Positions 1 through 8,386 of a stretch of DNA of 64,000 nt are shown here, one piece after another. Both the position numbers and the translations under genes were made by a program. Every line of letters starts with the position of its first letter. Position 1 is the stretch's first letter. The stretch spans positions 217,898 to 281,897 of the forward strand of contig NZ_WOCA01000004.1 of assembly GCF_009728145.1 (NCBI RefSeq), read 5' to 3'. Under the pieces are notes generated by a model. It was not told where the DNA came from. It worked only from the letters and a program-made list of their open reading frames with translations, and searched no databases. The stretch is from Ornithinibacillus caprae. GTDB taxonomy: Bacteria; Bacillota; Bacilli; Bacillales; Amphibacillaceae.

Positions 1-2
1 TC

Positions 3-386
3 TCCGCCATTGTCGCACATCTTATGTTTAGCCCAGGATATGATATCTCTTGGACAGTAGTTCCAGCTTTGCTGATGATTGCCTTAACATCGATTGGAGT
101 TGGATATGGATTTTCCTATCTGTTGTCACCAACAACATCACTAAGTATTTCACAAATAGTTGTTTTTGGGGCGCTTATGTTTTCACCAGTCAATTTCCCC
201 ATGGACCGGCTACCAGAATGGCTTCAAACACTTCATGAAATACTACCAATCTACTCGATGGCAGAAGTCATGCGAGCTTCTCTAGCAGCCTCTACGTTTG
301 ATGCAAGTATAGGGAATTATATCAATCTGTTTATATGGTGTGTATTGGGGTATGGTGGAGCTGTCTTTATCTTAAATAAGAATTGA
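3..386 (+). CDS. ABC-2 type transporter permease, C-terminal part (cut by window edge)
   Basis: The reading frame is open from the window edge (position 3) to a TGA at 384-386, so only about the last 127 codons are present and the start lies outside. The residues form several hydrophobic segments (roughly codons 15-40, 50-65 and 105-122) separated by an amphipathic stretch containing 'FPMDRLPEWLQ', which is typical of the last half of ABC-2 permeases of the drug/polysaccharide export class. These proteins sit in the membrane and pair with an ATPase, which should be encoded upstream. The substrate cannot be told from this fragment. Confidence 0.7.
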   Translation, partial: SAIVAHLMFSPGYDISWTVVPALLMIALTSIGVGYGFSYLLSPTTSLSISQIVVFGALMFSPVNFPMDRLPEWLQTLHEILPIYSMAEVMRASLAASTFDASIGNYINLFIWCVLGYGGAVFILNKN

Positions 387-390
387 CAAA

Positions 391-630
391 TTATAACATG
401 TTCCTTGACAAGCAGATTAACAATTCATTCATCAGGTAAAATTCTATGCGTTCATCATAGTGGCTGAGCCACACAGTAATCGAATTACCGTTAATACGGA
501 ACAATAAACTACGACTAAACAATCGTTGCAGGAAACCTAATGTTTTCTGAAAGGCGCTTGACTGCGCTGTATACCTAGCTGTTGACGCTCTATATAGCAG
601 ATGGAACGTTCGTTTACATTGAGTTTTGAT
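391..630 (-). other. Open frame without a start, possible decayed gene
   Basis: On the minus strand a frame of about 80 codons is open from a stop at 631-633 to a TAA at 391-393. It has no plausible start or ribosome binding site. Its peptide is basic and rich in aromatic and leucine residues, and ends in 'LMNELLICLSRNML'. It could be the tail of a decayed transposase or a chance opening. I do not recognise a family. Its position beside the IS-like dyad at 650-705 makes a mobile-element remnant the first guess. Confidence 0.2.
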
Positions 631-985
631 TTAGTATTTACAAAAAACTGGCGATTCATCTCCCACCTAAACGTTGTCTCGTATTGAGGAAGGAGTCTTA
701 TCGCCCAAGTATGATAAAAGTGTCACTGAATAGTGAAAAAGGGATATTGTTTAATTTACGGTATCCCTTTTTTAATTTAATCATGCTAAGTGAAATACAA
801 AATAAATTTAGAACAATAATAATTACTATAACTTTTAGTTACTCATTGACCTCCAAAATGAAGATATACAAGGCCTTATAGCAATGGAAACCTTAGGTTG
901 CATCGTATTGCAACTAGGGTTATCTTTACTTTTGGTAAAAGTTATAACCATAATGGATTATAAACTTAAGAAAGGTGATCGCGAA
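631..985. other. Intergenic stretch with IS200/IS605-like dyad
   Basis: No convincing gene is present. A dyad at 650-705 has arms beginning GGCGATTCATCTCC and ending GGAGTCTTATCGCC. This layout (GCGATTCATC, then a CCT/AGG stem, then TCTTATCGC) resembles the subterminal hairpin at the right end of IS200/IS605-type elements. No tnpA or tnpB is present nearby, so at most this is a scar. A short ORF at 684-881 lacks a ribosome binding site and covers a terminator, so it was not called. Confidence 0.3.
736..777 (+). terminator. Intrinsic terminator-like hairpin
   Basis: An 11-bp A/T-flanked stem (arms 736-746 and 762-773, core GGGATA/TATCCC) is followed by T-rich DNA. The A-tract on the left and T-tract on the right would let it work in both directions. 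It separates the decayed stretch from the XRE gene. Confidence 0.6.
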
Positions 986-1438
986 GTGAGTTTTGCAGAT
1001 AAGTTAAAAAAAGAGAGAAAGAATAAAGGCTGGTCTCAAGAAGAATTAGCAGAAAAGCTTTTTGTTAGCAGACAATCAGTTTCTAAGTGGGAGAATGGTC
1101 AAAATTATCCTAGCATTGAAATCATCATTAAATTAAGTGATTTTTTTGGTGTAACCATTGATGAATTATTGAGGAGTGATGATGAGTTGAAGGAGAAAGT
1201 AATTAATGATAGTAAACAATTGAAGTATCCGAAATTAAAAGCGTTATTTGATATAGTATTTTTACTTGGTATTGCACTTATGATCATAAAAATTGGAGCT
1301 ATTTTGTTAAATAAGTTTACTGCATTAGATATTACCCTTTATGGTGGATCGTTTTTCTGGAATTTTGGTTCATTAATTTTAATTATTGGTGCTGGTATTG
1401 GTTCTAGTGCTGTTAAAGAGAAGTATAAAGAGGAATAG
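986..1438 (+). CDS. XRE-family transcriptional regulator with C-terminal membrane segments
   Basis: The N-terminal 65 residues form a Cro/CI helix-turn-helix ('WSQEELAEKLFVSRQSVSKW'). The C-terminal half has two hydrophobic segments (about 85-105 and 115-135), so the regulator is probably membrane-anchored. Such proteins are common next to small membrane or transport genes in Firmicutes, and their ligand is usually unknown. The frame is open further upstream, but the GTG at 986 is preferred because GGTGAT lies 6 nt before it and the HTH begins directly after. The protein is 150 aa. It is transcribed alone and followed by hairpins. Its target is not evident. Confidence 0.75.
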   Translation: MSFADKLKKERKNKGWSQEELAEKLFVSRQSVSKWENGQNYPSIEIIIKLSDFFGVTIDELLRSDDELKEKVINDSKQLKYPKLKALFDIVFLLGIALMIIKIGAILLNKFTALDITLYGGSFFWNFGSLILIIGAGIGSSAVKEKYKEE

Positions 1439-1441
1439 ATA

Positions 1442-1475
1442 GTTATCACTAGGGTGATAGAACCTCTTTTATCTT
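1442..1475 (+). terminator. Probable terminator of the XRE gene
   Basis: The dyad TATCAC-TAGG-GTGATA lies 5 nt after the stop codon, followed by a CTCTTTT tract. It is short for a terminator, and an operator role is possible but less likely given its position downstream of the gene. Confidence 0.45.
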
Positions 1476-1489
1476 TACTAATTCACATA

Positions 1490-1524
1490 TAAGGGACTAA
1501 TACCAATAAGGATTAGCCCCTTAT
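1490..1524 (+). terminator. Terminator-like hairpin
   Basis: Arms at 1490-1504 and 1509-1523 (TAAGGG-CTAAT... / ...ATTAG-CCCTTA) pair with single mismatches around a 4-nt loop. It works either as a second terminator for the XRE gene or for a minus-strand transcript. Confidence 0.55.
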
Positions 1525-1760
1525 ATTTATTATTCCGTTGTTTCTGTTCTTCTTCTAATATCCAATCCAATAACTTAAAAAAACAGCCATTTTTTCAATA
1601 CTTACATCCATGGGAAATGCTACTTTTTTAATCCTATCCACAAAAATTATCTGAATGCTCGTAATAATAAAAGCCGAAAAAATAAGAAAAATAGTAGTTT
1701 TTAGTGATTGACTAGTTTACCAAAAATGGTATATCTTGTTAAAAGACATTCAAACAAAGG
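1525..1760. other. Intergenic stretch with possible small minus-strand membrane peptide remnant
   Basis: A minus-strand frame (1555-1716, about 54 codons) is open and encodes a hydrophobic segment followed by charged residues, but it has no start codon or ribosome binding site in the right place. It may be the remnant of a small membrane-protein gene. Nothing else is seen except the promoter region of the next gene. Confidence 0.2.
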
Positions 1761-1772
1761 AGATAGAGAAAA

Positions 1773-2123
1773 ATGGCAAAAGAAGGTTCTTACGATATTA
1801 AAGTAAATTCAGTAGCAAAATCAATCGATATGGTGATTAAAGGAACATTTACACCAGAACAAGTAGAAGCTTTTGTAAAAGATTACACAAGTAAGGTGCA
1901 AAGTGTTCAGGCAGCGGATTATACCCTAAACGTAGATTCCACGGATATGGATGTGCTTACCCAAGAGATGGTTCCTAGCATGGAAAATTCTATTAAAATG
2001 TATCAACAATCAGGTTTCGATAAGATGGTTATAAAAATTAAAGAGAATGCCATTCTTAAAATGCAATTAAATAGAATATTACGTAATGCAAACTTTGCAA
2101 ATGCAGAAATAAAGGAAGTTTAA
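1773..2123 (+). CDS. Conserved hypothetical protein, 116 aa
   Basis: A small soluble protein with no signal peptide or membrane segment. It alternates short beta-like and helical stretches, with a long central helix ('TQEMVPSMENSIKMYQQSG') and a hydrophobic beta strand 'FDKMVIKIKEN'. That order recalls STAS-like folds, but I do not recognise a named family. The start ATG has AAAGGAGAT 10 nt upstream. It is a single-gene unit: a terminator follows at 2133-2166 and a KAS III-like gene lies beyond. The role is unknown. Confidence 0.65.
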   Translation: MAKEGSYDIKVNSVAKSIDMVIKGTFTPEQVEAFVKDYTSKVQSVQAADYTLNVDSTDMDVLTQEMVPSMENSIKMYQQSGFDKMVIKIKENAILKMQLNRILRNANFANAEIKEV

Positions 2124-2132
2124 TATAACGAT

Positions 2133-2166
2133 GGACAAGTCCTAATCAAATGACTTGTCTATTTTT
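2133..2166 (+). terminator. Intrinsic terminator
   Basis: GGACAAGTC (from 2133) pairs with GACTTGTCT (to 2160) and is followed by ATTTTTCT. It closes the 116-aa hypothetical gene. Confidence 0.8.
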
Positions 2167-2221
2167 CTATAGACGATGTAATTAGATAAAAAAATCATCT
2201 AGATAAGGAGTAGCACCAACA

Positions 2222-3211
2222 ATGACACATATTAAACTAAAAGAAATATCAATCTATCACCCGGAAACGGTAGTCAACAATTCCTTCTACATGAAACATT
2301 ATCAGGAGAAGGGTAGAGATGCTACTAAATTTCTTACAGATGTATTAGGAAGAGAAAATAGATACATTATTGATCAAAAAGATGAAAATGCGTTAACAAT
2401 GGCGATTGAAGCATCAAAGCGTGTACTAGAGCAAGCTAATATGACTGGCAAGGACCTAGACATGATCGTATTTTCTTCCCAAACACCAGAATATACAGCG
2501 CCATCAAATGCTATTCAATTACACCATGCGTTAGAGGCAGGAAATCAAACCATGACCATGGATTCTAATGCAAATTGTGCAGGTATGACAGTCGCAGTGG
2601 ATCAAGCGGCGCGAAACATGCTAACAAATCCATATGTAAATACTATATTAGTGGTTGGTTCCGATTACAACTCACTAATGAGTAACCATGACCAAGAAAT
2701 CACTTACGGAAATTTTGGTGATGCAGCTTGTGCGGTTATTTTAGAAAAGACGGAGGAAGATACAGGATTCATAGATTCGCATTACTATGTAGATTCGATT
2801 ACATATGATAAGACGTATTTTCCTCGTCACGGATTAAAAAATGCTATTTTGGAAGGTGGCAAAGAGCAAAGTATTGATTGGCTTCCTTTTGATGGGGATA
2901 TCGCTTTAGAGCCAACCTATAGCATGATTGAATCAGTATTATCACGTAATGACATGACTATTGATGATATCGATGCATTTTGCTTATCTCAATTTTCCAT
3001 AGGAAATATTAATCGAATTCAAGAGCATTTTCATATTGAAGAAGAAAAGATAATGTTTGTAGGAGATCGTTTTGGTTATACAGGGACGAGCAGTCCATTT
3101 ATAGCTCTTCACGAAGGAATTAAGTCGAGTCGAATCAAACGTGGTGATAATATCTTGTTTTGGACCATTGGTGGTGGATTTCAATTAGCAACCATGTTAT
3201 TTAAATATTAG
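2222..3211 (+). CDS. 3-oxoacyl-ACP synthase III-like protein (thiolase fold)
   Basis: A 329-aa protein with the KAS III layout. The condensing-enzyme cysteine is Cys119 in 'SNANCAGMT', and the second half has the glycine-rich 'GGGFQLATM' end. In FabH two further catalytic residues, the His of 'PHQAN' and the Asn of 'GNTS', complete the triad. Here the matching stretches read 'LSQFSIGN' (255-261) and 'GYTGTSSP' (285-292), so His appears replaced by Ser and Asn by Tyr or Thr. It may therefore not be the housekeeping FabH but a specialised acyl-transfer or condensing enzyme. AAGGAG precedes the ATG. It is a single gene, convergent with the next and sharing a terminator. Confidence 0.75.
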   Translation: MTHIKLKEISIYHPETVVNNSFYMKHYQEKGRDATKFLTDVLGRENRYIIDQKDENALTMAIEASKRVLEQANMTGKDLDMIVFSSQTPEYTAPSNAIQLHHALEAGNQTMTMDSNANCAGMTVAVDQAARNMLTNPYVNTILVVGSDYNSLMSNHDQEITYGNFGDAACAVILEKTEEDTGFIDSHYYVDSITYDKTYFPRHGLKNAILEGGKEQSIDWLPFDGDIALEPTYSMIESVLSRNDMTIDDIDAFCLSQFSIGNINRIQEHFHIEEEKIMFVGDRFGYTGTSSPFIALHEGIKSSRIKRGDNILFWTIGGGFQLATMLFKY

Positions 3212-3215
3212 GATG

Positions 3216-3249
3216 AAAAAAGCAAGAGATACTTTAGCCTCTTGCTTTT
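3216..3249. terminator. Bidirectional terminator
   Basis: AGCAAGAG (3221-3228) pairs with CTCTTGCT (3239-3246), with an A-tract before and T-tract after. It overlaps the end of the minus-strand oxidoreductase gene and serves both convergent genes. Confidence 0.75.
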
Positions 3250-4151
3250 CCTTTTTCAATGTAATTTACAATTTGTTCGCATATTTCATGGGTCATCAGT
3301 GAATCTTCTATTGAAGGAGTTGGTACTTTGTTATACTGAACAGATTCGATGAAATGATCTACAATTTGATAGAAGCCCCGTTTATACAAGGTCGGAACCC
3401 AATCACCAAAGGATGAAATGCTTTTTTCTTGATTATGATAATGAGTGGTTTCTACAAGGCTGTTGACCACATATTTATCAGTTCCGGTATTATATTCGAT
3501 GATTTCTTCGGTAACACCATTATTTCTGTTCATGATTCCAATAGCAATACATCCATCTCCGATAAGCTGTATAACAATCGTTTCGAGCATGGTATCCTTT
3601 TTAAGATGTTCTACTTTAACATCCTTAACTTCTGTATCCATCAAAAATCGAAGCGTGTCGACCACATGGATAAAATCCTCTACCACAAATCTTCTTGTAT
3701 ATTCGAAAGCGGAAAACCTATTTTTTTGCATGAGGATGAGATTAGCTTTTCCATGCTCCTTTAGTTCTTTAACTGTTGGAATGAATCTTCTGTTGAAACC
3801 AACCATTGCTATTTTTCCAGCTTCCTTAGAGAGATTAACAATACGTGTGGTTTCATCGAAATTCAGGGAGATAGGTTTATCGATGTAGGTGTGTATACCA
3901 CTTTTAAGTAATTTTTCAGCTATTTCGACATGTGCTTCTGTTGCAGTACTTACGAATGCTGCATCAATCCGCTTTTTGATTAGTTCATTTACAGACTGGG
4001 CAGTTTCTAGAATTCTATATTTTTTGGATAAACGATGTAGCTCGTCTAAATTTCTCGTACAAAGCACTAATTCTATTCCTTCTTTTTCAGATAGAACGGG
4101 TAAGTAAGCTTTTTGCGCAATATCACCTAATCCGATAATTCCAATTTTCAT
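3234..4151 (-). CDS. Gfo/Idh/MocA-family NAD(P)-dependent oxidoreductase
   Basis: The N-terminus has a Rossmann fold ('GIIGLGDIAQKAYLP', residues 4-18). The second domain has the family's catalytic lysine motif near residue 93 ('YIDKPISL', normally EKP). The length of 305 aa fits the family, which oxidises or reduces sugars, inositols and related polyols. The substrate is not predictable. The gene stands alone on the minus strand, so there is no pathway context. The ATG at 4151 matches the start of the Rossmann strand. Confidence 0.85.
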   Translation of the reverse strand: MKIGIIGLGDIAQKAYLPVLSEKEGIELVLCTRNLDELHRLSKKYRILETAQSVNELIKKRIDAAFVSTATEAHVEIAEKLLKSGIHTYIDKPISLNFDETTRIVNLSKEAGKIAMVGFNRRFIPTVKELKEHGKANLILMQKNRFSAFEYTRRFVVEDFIHVVDTLRFLMDTEVKDVKVEHLKKDTMLETIVIQLIGDGCIAIGIMNRNNGVTEEIIEYNTGTDKYVVNSLVETTHYHNQEKSISSFGDWVPTLYKRGFYQIVDHFIESVQYNKVPTPSIEDSLMTHEICEQIVNYIEKGKARG

Positions 4152-4441
4152 AAAGACACCTCATCAGGGTTTTTAGTTATATCTAAATTATACTATGTAT
4201 CAAAATAGCTAACAAAGGTAGTACTCTAGAACGAGCATGTAAATTATTATCGTAATATCCGAGAAAGTATAACTAACTGAAATGCTAGGTATCTTGCCTA
4301 ACTTCTTTATTTTCCCTTTAAAAAATTGGAATGTATATAACTTGTCCATCATAAGCTTAACTGTTAGTGAATATATGCAAGCCAGAAGCTTGCTATGGAT
4401 CAAGTTATTTCAATCTAAGGGAAGGAAAGGAGCTAGGGTCA

Positions 4442-5092
4442 TTGGAGTTTATTGAGCCACTGTTAAAAATACTACTAATTAACTTAGTTTTAAGTGGAGA
4501 TAATGCGGTTGTGATTGCAATGGCAAGCCGAAACCTTCCGGATAGATTAAAAAAGAAAGCCATTGTATGGGGAACCTTAGGGGCGGTTGCATTTAGAATT
4601 ATATTTACGGTATTGGTGATCTATCTCTTAAAATTACCGTTTATTCATTTAATTGGTGGGCTACTTCTTTTAATCGTTGCGTATAAGTTGTTAGTTGATA
4701 ATGAAGAGGAAGCGAACATTAAAGTTGGAAATACCCTTCAGGATGCAGTGATCATCATCATATTTGCTGATGTCCTTATGAGTTTAGATAATGTCCTTGC
4801 TATTGTTGCTGTATCTAGTAATAATTTTCTTCTGATCTTAATTGTTGGTATTGTACTGACAATCCCAATTATCCTCTTTGCAAGCCAGCTTATTATAAAA
4901 ATAATGGACAAGTATTCCTTCATTGTCTATTTAGGGGCAGGTCTGCTTACATGGACAGCAGGTGAAATGATTCTAAAGGAGCAATTCGTTCAACAATATA
5001 TCTCTTCCGTTCCGTTTTTAGAATCTTTGTTTTTAATTGGGATGGTCATATTCATTATGATAATGGGTGGCTATAATCGAGCACGTAATTAA
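4442..5092 (+). CDS. TerC/YjbE-family integral membrane protein
   Basis: A 216-aa protein with about seven transmembrane segments carrying the two TerC signatures 'LSGDNAVVIAMASRN' (segment 1) and 'DVLMSLDNVLAI' (segment 4). TerC proteins are implicated in metal (notably manganese) export and in metallating exported proteins in Bacillus. The TTG at 4442 is preferred because AAAGGAG ends 9 nt before it and the first membrane helix follows at once; an upstream ATG at 4367 would add a non-conserved 25-residue tail. I saw no yybP-ykoY manganese riboswitch in the 290 nt upstream. The stop overlaps the end of the convergent DUF421 gene by 4 nt. Confidence 0.85.
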   Translation: MEFIEPLLKILLINLVLSGDNAVVIAMASRNLPDRLKKKAIVWGTLGAVAFRIIFTVLVIYLLKLPFIHLIGGLLLLIVAYKLLVDNEEEANIKVGNTLQDAVIIIIFADVLMSLDNVLAIVAVSSNNFLLILIVGIVLTIPIILFASQLIIKIMDKYSFIVYLGAGLLTWTAGEMILKEQFVQQYISSVPFLESLFLIGMVIFIMIMGGYNRARN

Positions 5093-5811
5093 TGTCTAAT
5101 GCTAGGAATATCATATGTTTTTTCATTTTTTAAGGAAACATGTAAGTCCTGGTTTCGGGTAATGGTTGCAAAGAACACATCATCTTTATTGTGTATACCT
5201 AATGTCGAAAGCTGTTGCTCTAACCATTTTTCATTTAAATTAAATTTTTCTAAGATCGTTTGGTAAACCGTTCCCTCGACAATGATAGGAAATGTAAGGC
5301 TGGACGGTTTATTTGGTATATTCATATCTTCAATTGTAACAGGATTCTTTCGTGGTTTTTTCAAGACACTTAAGGATCCATTTGATTCTATGATAGCTAT
5401 TTCTACTTCATCCATATCAAAGACACTTTTTTCACGTAGCATCTGAAGAATATTATCAATGGAGTACCGGATATTCTTAATGTTTTTGTCTAGTAATTTT
5501 CCGTTATGTATAACCACAGTTGGTTCAAAGGTAACCAATTTGCCTACTTTGCGATTAAATATCTTCCATTTGCTAACTACTCTCTGAAAAACTCCTAATG
5601 AAATGATGGCTACAGCCGTTGGTAAATGCTGTATGTTGGGATCTGCTATGTCTGCTCCAACTACTGCACCAAGCGTGAGAATGATTAAAAAGTCAAAAAT
5701 AGGTAATTCCCCGATTGCACGTTTTCCCATAAATAATGTAACAAATAATAAAAGCGGTATAATAGTAGCTATTCTTCCGATAGTAGTACCTATTTCTTTA
5801 AGTATTTCCAT
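5089..5811 (-). CDS. DUF421 membrane protein (YetF/YrbG type)
   Basis: A 240-aa protein with three N-terminal membrane helices and a cytoplasmic two-subdomain DUF421 tail with the typical 'NGKLLDKNI', 'SNGSLSVLKK' and 'EKWLEQQL' blocks. DUF421 proteins are frequent in spore formers; some are linked to the spore membrane, but the biochemical role is unsettled. The ATG at 5811 is chosen over a TTG seven codons upstream because AGTAGGGA lies 8 nt before it. A paralogue lies at 15417-16103. The two genes differ at their C-termini. Confidence 0.8.
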   Translation of the reverse strand: MEILKEIGTTIGRIATIIPLLLFVTLFMGKRAIGELPIFDFLIILTLGAVVGADIADPNIQHLPTAVAIISLGVFQRVVSKWKIFNRKVGKLVTFEPTVVIHNGKLLDKNIKNIRYSIDNILQMLREKSVFDMDEVEIAIIESNGSLSVLKKPRKNPVTIEDMNIPNKPSSLTFPIIVEGTVYQTILEKFNLNEKWLEQQLSTLGIHNKDDVFFATITRNQDLHVSLKNEKTYDIPSIRH

Positions 5812-5950
5812 TATACTAGTCCCTACTTCCAAAATATTAATTATCTTGTTTTTATATTTATTATCTTAAAGAGAAGTAGAACTATACATATTATTCAAGT
5901 CGATACAGCAAAAAAAAATGCTGCCGATCGTCTTGCGATGGGCTAGCTTT

Positions 5951-6799
5951 TTAATAGTTTATATTTTTCCTTCCGTTTTCTGTGAATAGCTGCCATTTCT
6001 TAAATAATTCCTTATACTTTGGGACTTTTATATTGTCACCTTGGGTATTCTCTATCGGATCTTCAATTCCATTTACAAGTAATGTAATGGTAAATCGTTG
6101 TCCAGGCTTATCAATAAAGTAGGATCCAACTTTAAATAGGTCTGCTTTAGAAAATAAGTCGTTTAGACGTAAATTGATTTGTCGAAAAGCCTCCATATCG
6201 ACATCTCTGGTATACCCTATATCAATGATTAGTTGTTCTCCATCTGTAAAATCCTCCGGTAGATACGGAGTAGAAATTAAATACTTTAATGGTTCATCGA
6301 AGGACTTGCCTTCTACGGTATGTAGAAATAAAGGTCCTTTTTTTCGTTTAATAAACGTTTCAATATCTCGGTAATCGATATTTATTTCACCAGTTTTCTC
6401 CACCATGTCTCGAAGTGTATGAATGGTACGCTCTTCTATCGCATTAAAGGTAAGGTTAGCCTCTCGAATACTTGTTTTTGAATCAATTGTTTCCATTAGA
6501 CCATCACTATCAAAGAAAATAATAGCATCACAAATATCCTTCATAATAAAGTATTGTTTTGTTGCTGTTTGAAATCTTTTCTTTCCTTCAAATCGAAATG
6601 GAAAGCGGAAGATGCCAATTAATAGTGACTTTTTTTCTCGCAATGCTTTTAGCTTACGAGTAAGTTCTTCTGTTTCACTAGTATTTCCGCCAATGAAACG
6701 ATAAAAGCATAGATCCTCTCTCTCAAGCTCTGCAATAATAGATTGTTTCTTGTCCGAGAAGTCTGAATCAATTTTAAAAAGACCAAAAGTTCTATTCAT
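5951..6799 (-). CDS. Short FtsZ/tubulin-like protein lacking the N-terminal GTP-binding half
   Basis: A 282-aa soluble protein. From about residue 58 it follows the FtsZ core: 'LLIGIFRFPFRFEGKKR' matches the strand after the glycine loop, 'MKDICDAIIFF' and 'METIDSKTSIREA' match the central helix region, and 'NIDYRDIETF' (140-149) matches the T7 loop that supplies the catalytic Asp residues. 'MEAFRQIN' and 'FTITLLVNG' match the C-terminal sheet. The first 57 residues are too short to hold T1-T3, and the GGGTGTG loop is reduced to 'IGGNTSETEE'. GTP binding is therefore unlikely, while the T7 face is kept. The usual FtsZ C-terminal peptide is absent. GGGAGAGG precedes the ATG. The family call is my own alignment by eye. 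Confidence 0.6.
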   Translation of the reverse strand: MNRTFGLFKIDSDFSDKKQSIIAELEREDLCFYRFIGGNTSETEELTRKLKALREKKSLLIGIFRFPFRFEGKKRFQTATKQYFIMKDICDAIIFFDSDGLMETIDSKTSIREANLTFNAIEERTIHTLRDMVEKTGEINIDYRDIETFIKRKKGPLFLHTVEGKSFDEPLKYLISTPYLPEDFTDGEQLIIDIGYTRDVDMEAFRQINLRLNDLFSKADLFKVGSYFIDKPGQRFTITLLVNGIEDPIENTQGDNIKVPKYKELFKKWQLFTENGRKNINY

Positions 6800-7015
6800 A
6801 GTGCCTCTCCCAACTCTGCTTTTTCATCATTATATCTAATAAATCGTATAAAACTTGTCAGTTTATGTTGAGAAAATCAACTAGTTTTGTTGAAGAAAGG
6901 AAAATAGCCTACTTGATGTCATTTATACTATTTTTATATATTCATGGACAAACACCGCCCCTCTTCAACTTCTTTTTCATAGATTAGCATTATCTAGTAG
7001 AAAGGAGGAGAAGAG

Positions 7016-8344
7016 ATGTTTGGATTTTCAATGGTACAGATGGTTAGAAACAATGCAGATCGCTTAGATCGATATTTAAGAGAAGAGTGTCTTCATCTGT
7101 ATCGACCTTTCAAAAGAACCCCTTGTTTTTTACACCGACCATTTGAAAATTGGTTGAAAAATACGAAAAAAATTCCTGTAATCATACAATTTCAAAATAA
7201 CAATGATCATATAATAGAAGAGGATTTTGAACAGGTTAAAGATATTGTTGGAAATCACTTCAGGTGTAAACAAGGTAAGGAATTTAAATGTATAGGGTCC
7301 TGTAGTGCAACCGTTACTCCTAAGGCATTGGAAGAATTACTTTCCACGTGTAATCATATTCAAAAAGTCTATTATAATCGAGAGGTTAAAGCATTATTAG
7401 ATGTTGCAACACCCTCCGTTCATGCGCAAAATGTCGTGAGGGATAATACGGAACTGACTGGTGAGGATGTAACTATTGCAGTTATTGATACGGGTATCCA
7501 TCCCCATGAAGATTTAGAAGGAAGAATAAAAGGATTTAGAGATTTTGTCAATAACCGTACAGAACCTTACGATGACAATGGTCATGGCACACACTGTGCT
7601 GGTGATGCTGCAGGAGATGGTAGTATGTCAGATGGAAGATATGCTGGCCCAGCTCCCAAAGCTGATGTTGTTGGAATAAAGGTTCTGGACCGGATGGGAT
7701 CTGGTTCTCTAGATACAGTAATGGAGGGTGTTCAATGGGCTATTGATAATAAAGATACGTTGGGAATTAATGTTTTATCTATGTCACTTGGTAGTCCTGC
7801 AAATCCAGCTTATCCTGATGAAGATGATGACCCAATGGTGCAAATAGTAGAAGCGGCATGGGAAGAAGGAATAGTAGTTTGTGTAGCTGCTGGAAATGAG
7901 GGGCCAAATAGAAGCACAATAGCCAGCCCAGGAATTAGTGATAAAGTCATTACGGTTGGTGCAATGGATGATCAGGATACCGTTAATCGTGAGGATGATG
8001 AGATTGCTAGTTTTTCTAGTCGAGGACCAACCATTCATGGTGAAACGAAGCCTGATGTAGTTGCCCCGGGTGTAAATATTATCTCCTTACGTGCACCAGG
8101 ATCTTATCTAGATAAAGTACAAAAAAGTGCAAGAGTAGAAGGAAACTATATGGTCTTATCTGGAACATCGATGGCCACTCCAATTTGTGCAGGTGTAGTA
8201 GCTTTGATATTAGAGAATAACCGTGATTTAACACCTGAGCAAGTGAAATCAATGTTGATGGAGCGTGCAGATAACTGGGGAAATGGTGACCCTAATGTAT
8301 ATGGTGCAGGATATATTCATGCAGAAAATACAATCCCTTCCTAA
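7016..8344 (+). CDS. aprX: Intracellular subtilisin-like serine protease AprX
   Basis: A 442-aa S8 peptidase, the same length as Bacillus subtilis AprX. The catalytic triad is visible: Asp158 in 'VIDTGIH', His190 in 'DNGHGTHCAG' and Ser385 in 'LSGTSMATP', with oxyanion Asn294 in 'AAGNEGP'. There is no signal peptide, which fits an intracellular enzyme; the first 130 residues are an AprX-type N-terminal extension. AAAGGAGG precedes the ATG by 7 nt. It is a single-gene unit ending in a strong hairpin shared with the convergent bce operon. The family degrades cytosolic proteins in stationary phase. Confidence 0.92.
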   Translation: MFGFSMVQMVRNNADRLDRYLREECLHLYRPFKRTPCFLHRPFENWLKNTKKIPVIIQFQNNNDHIIEEDFEQVKDIVGNHFRCKQGKEFKCIGSCSATVTPKALEELLSTCNHIQKVYYNREVKALLDVATPSVHAQNVVRDNTELTGEDVTIAVIDTGIHPHEDLEGRIKGFRDFVNNRTEPYDDNGHGTHCAGDAAGDGSMSDGRYAGPAPKADVVGIKVLDRMGSGSLDTVMEGVQWAIDNKDTLGINVLSMSLGSPANPAYPDEDDDPMVQIVEAAWEEGIVVCVAAGNEGPNRSTIASPGISDKVITVGAMDDQDTVNREDDEIASFSSRGPTIHGETKPDVVAPGVNIISLRAPGSYLDKVQKSARVEGNYMVLSGTSMATPICAGVVALILENNRDLTPEQVKSMLMERADNWGNGDPNVYGAGYIHAENTIPS

Positions 8345-8352
8345 ATAAATAA

Positions 8353-8386
8353 GGTAGCTCCAACCCATAGAGGCTGGAGCTACTAT
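8353..8386. terminator. Bidirectional terminator between aprX and bceB
   Basis: GTAGCTCCAACC (from 8354) pairs with GGCTGGAGCTAC (to 8383), a 12-bp stem with one G-T pair, T-rich on the right. Confidence 0.85.

Noticed and set aside
684..881. 65-codon plus-strand ORF
   Set aside because: It has no ribosome binding site, its composition is not protein-like and it spans the terminator at 736-777.
4160..4441. yybP-ykoY manganese riboswitch before the TerC gene
   Set aside because: I looked for its conserved blocks because it often controls TerC genes, but none were seen.
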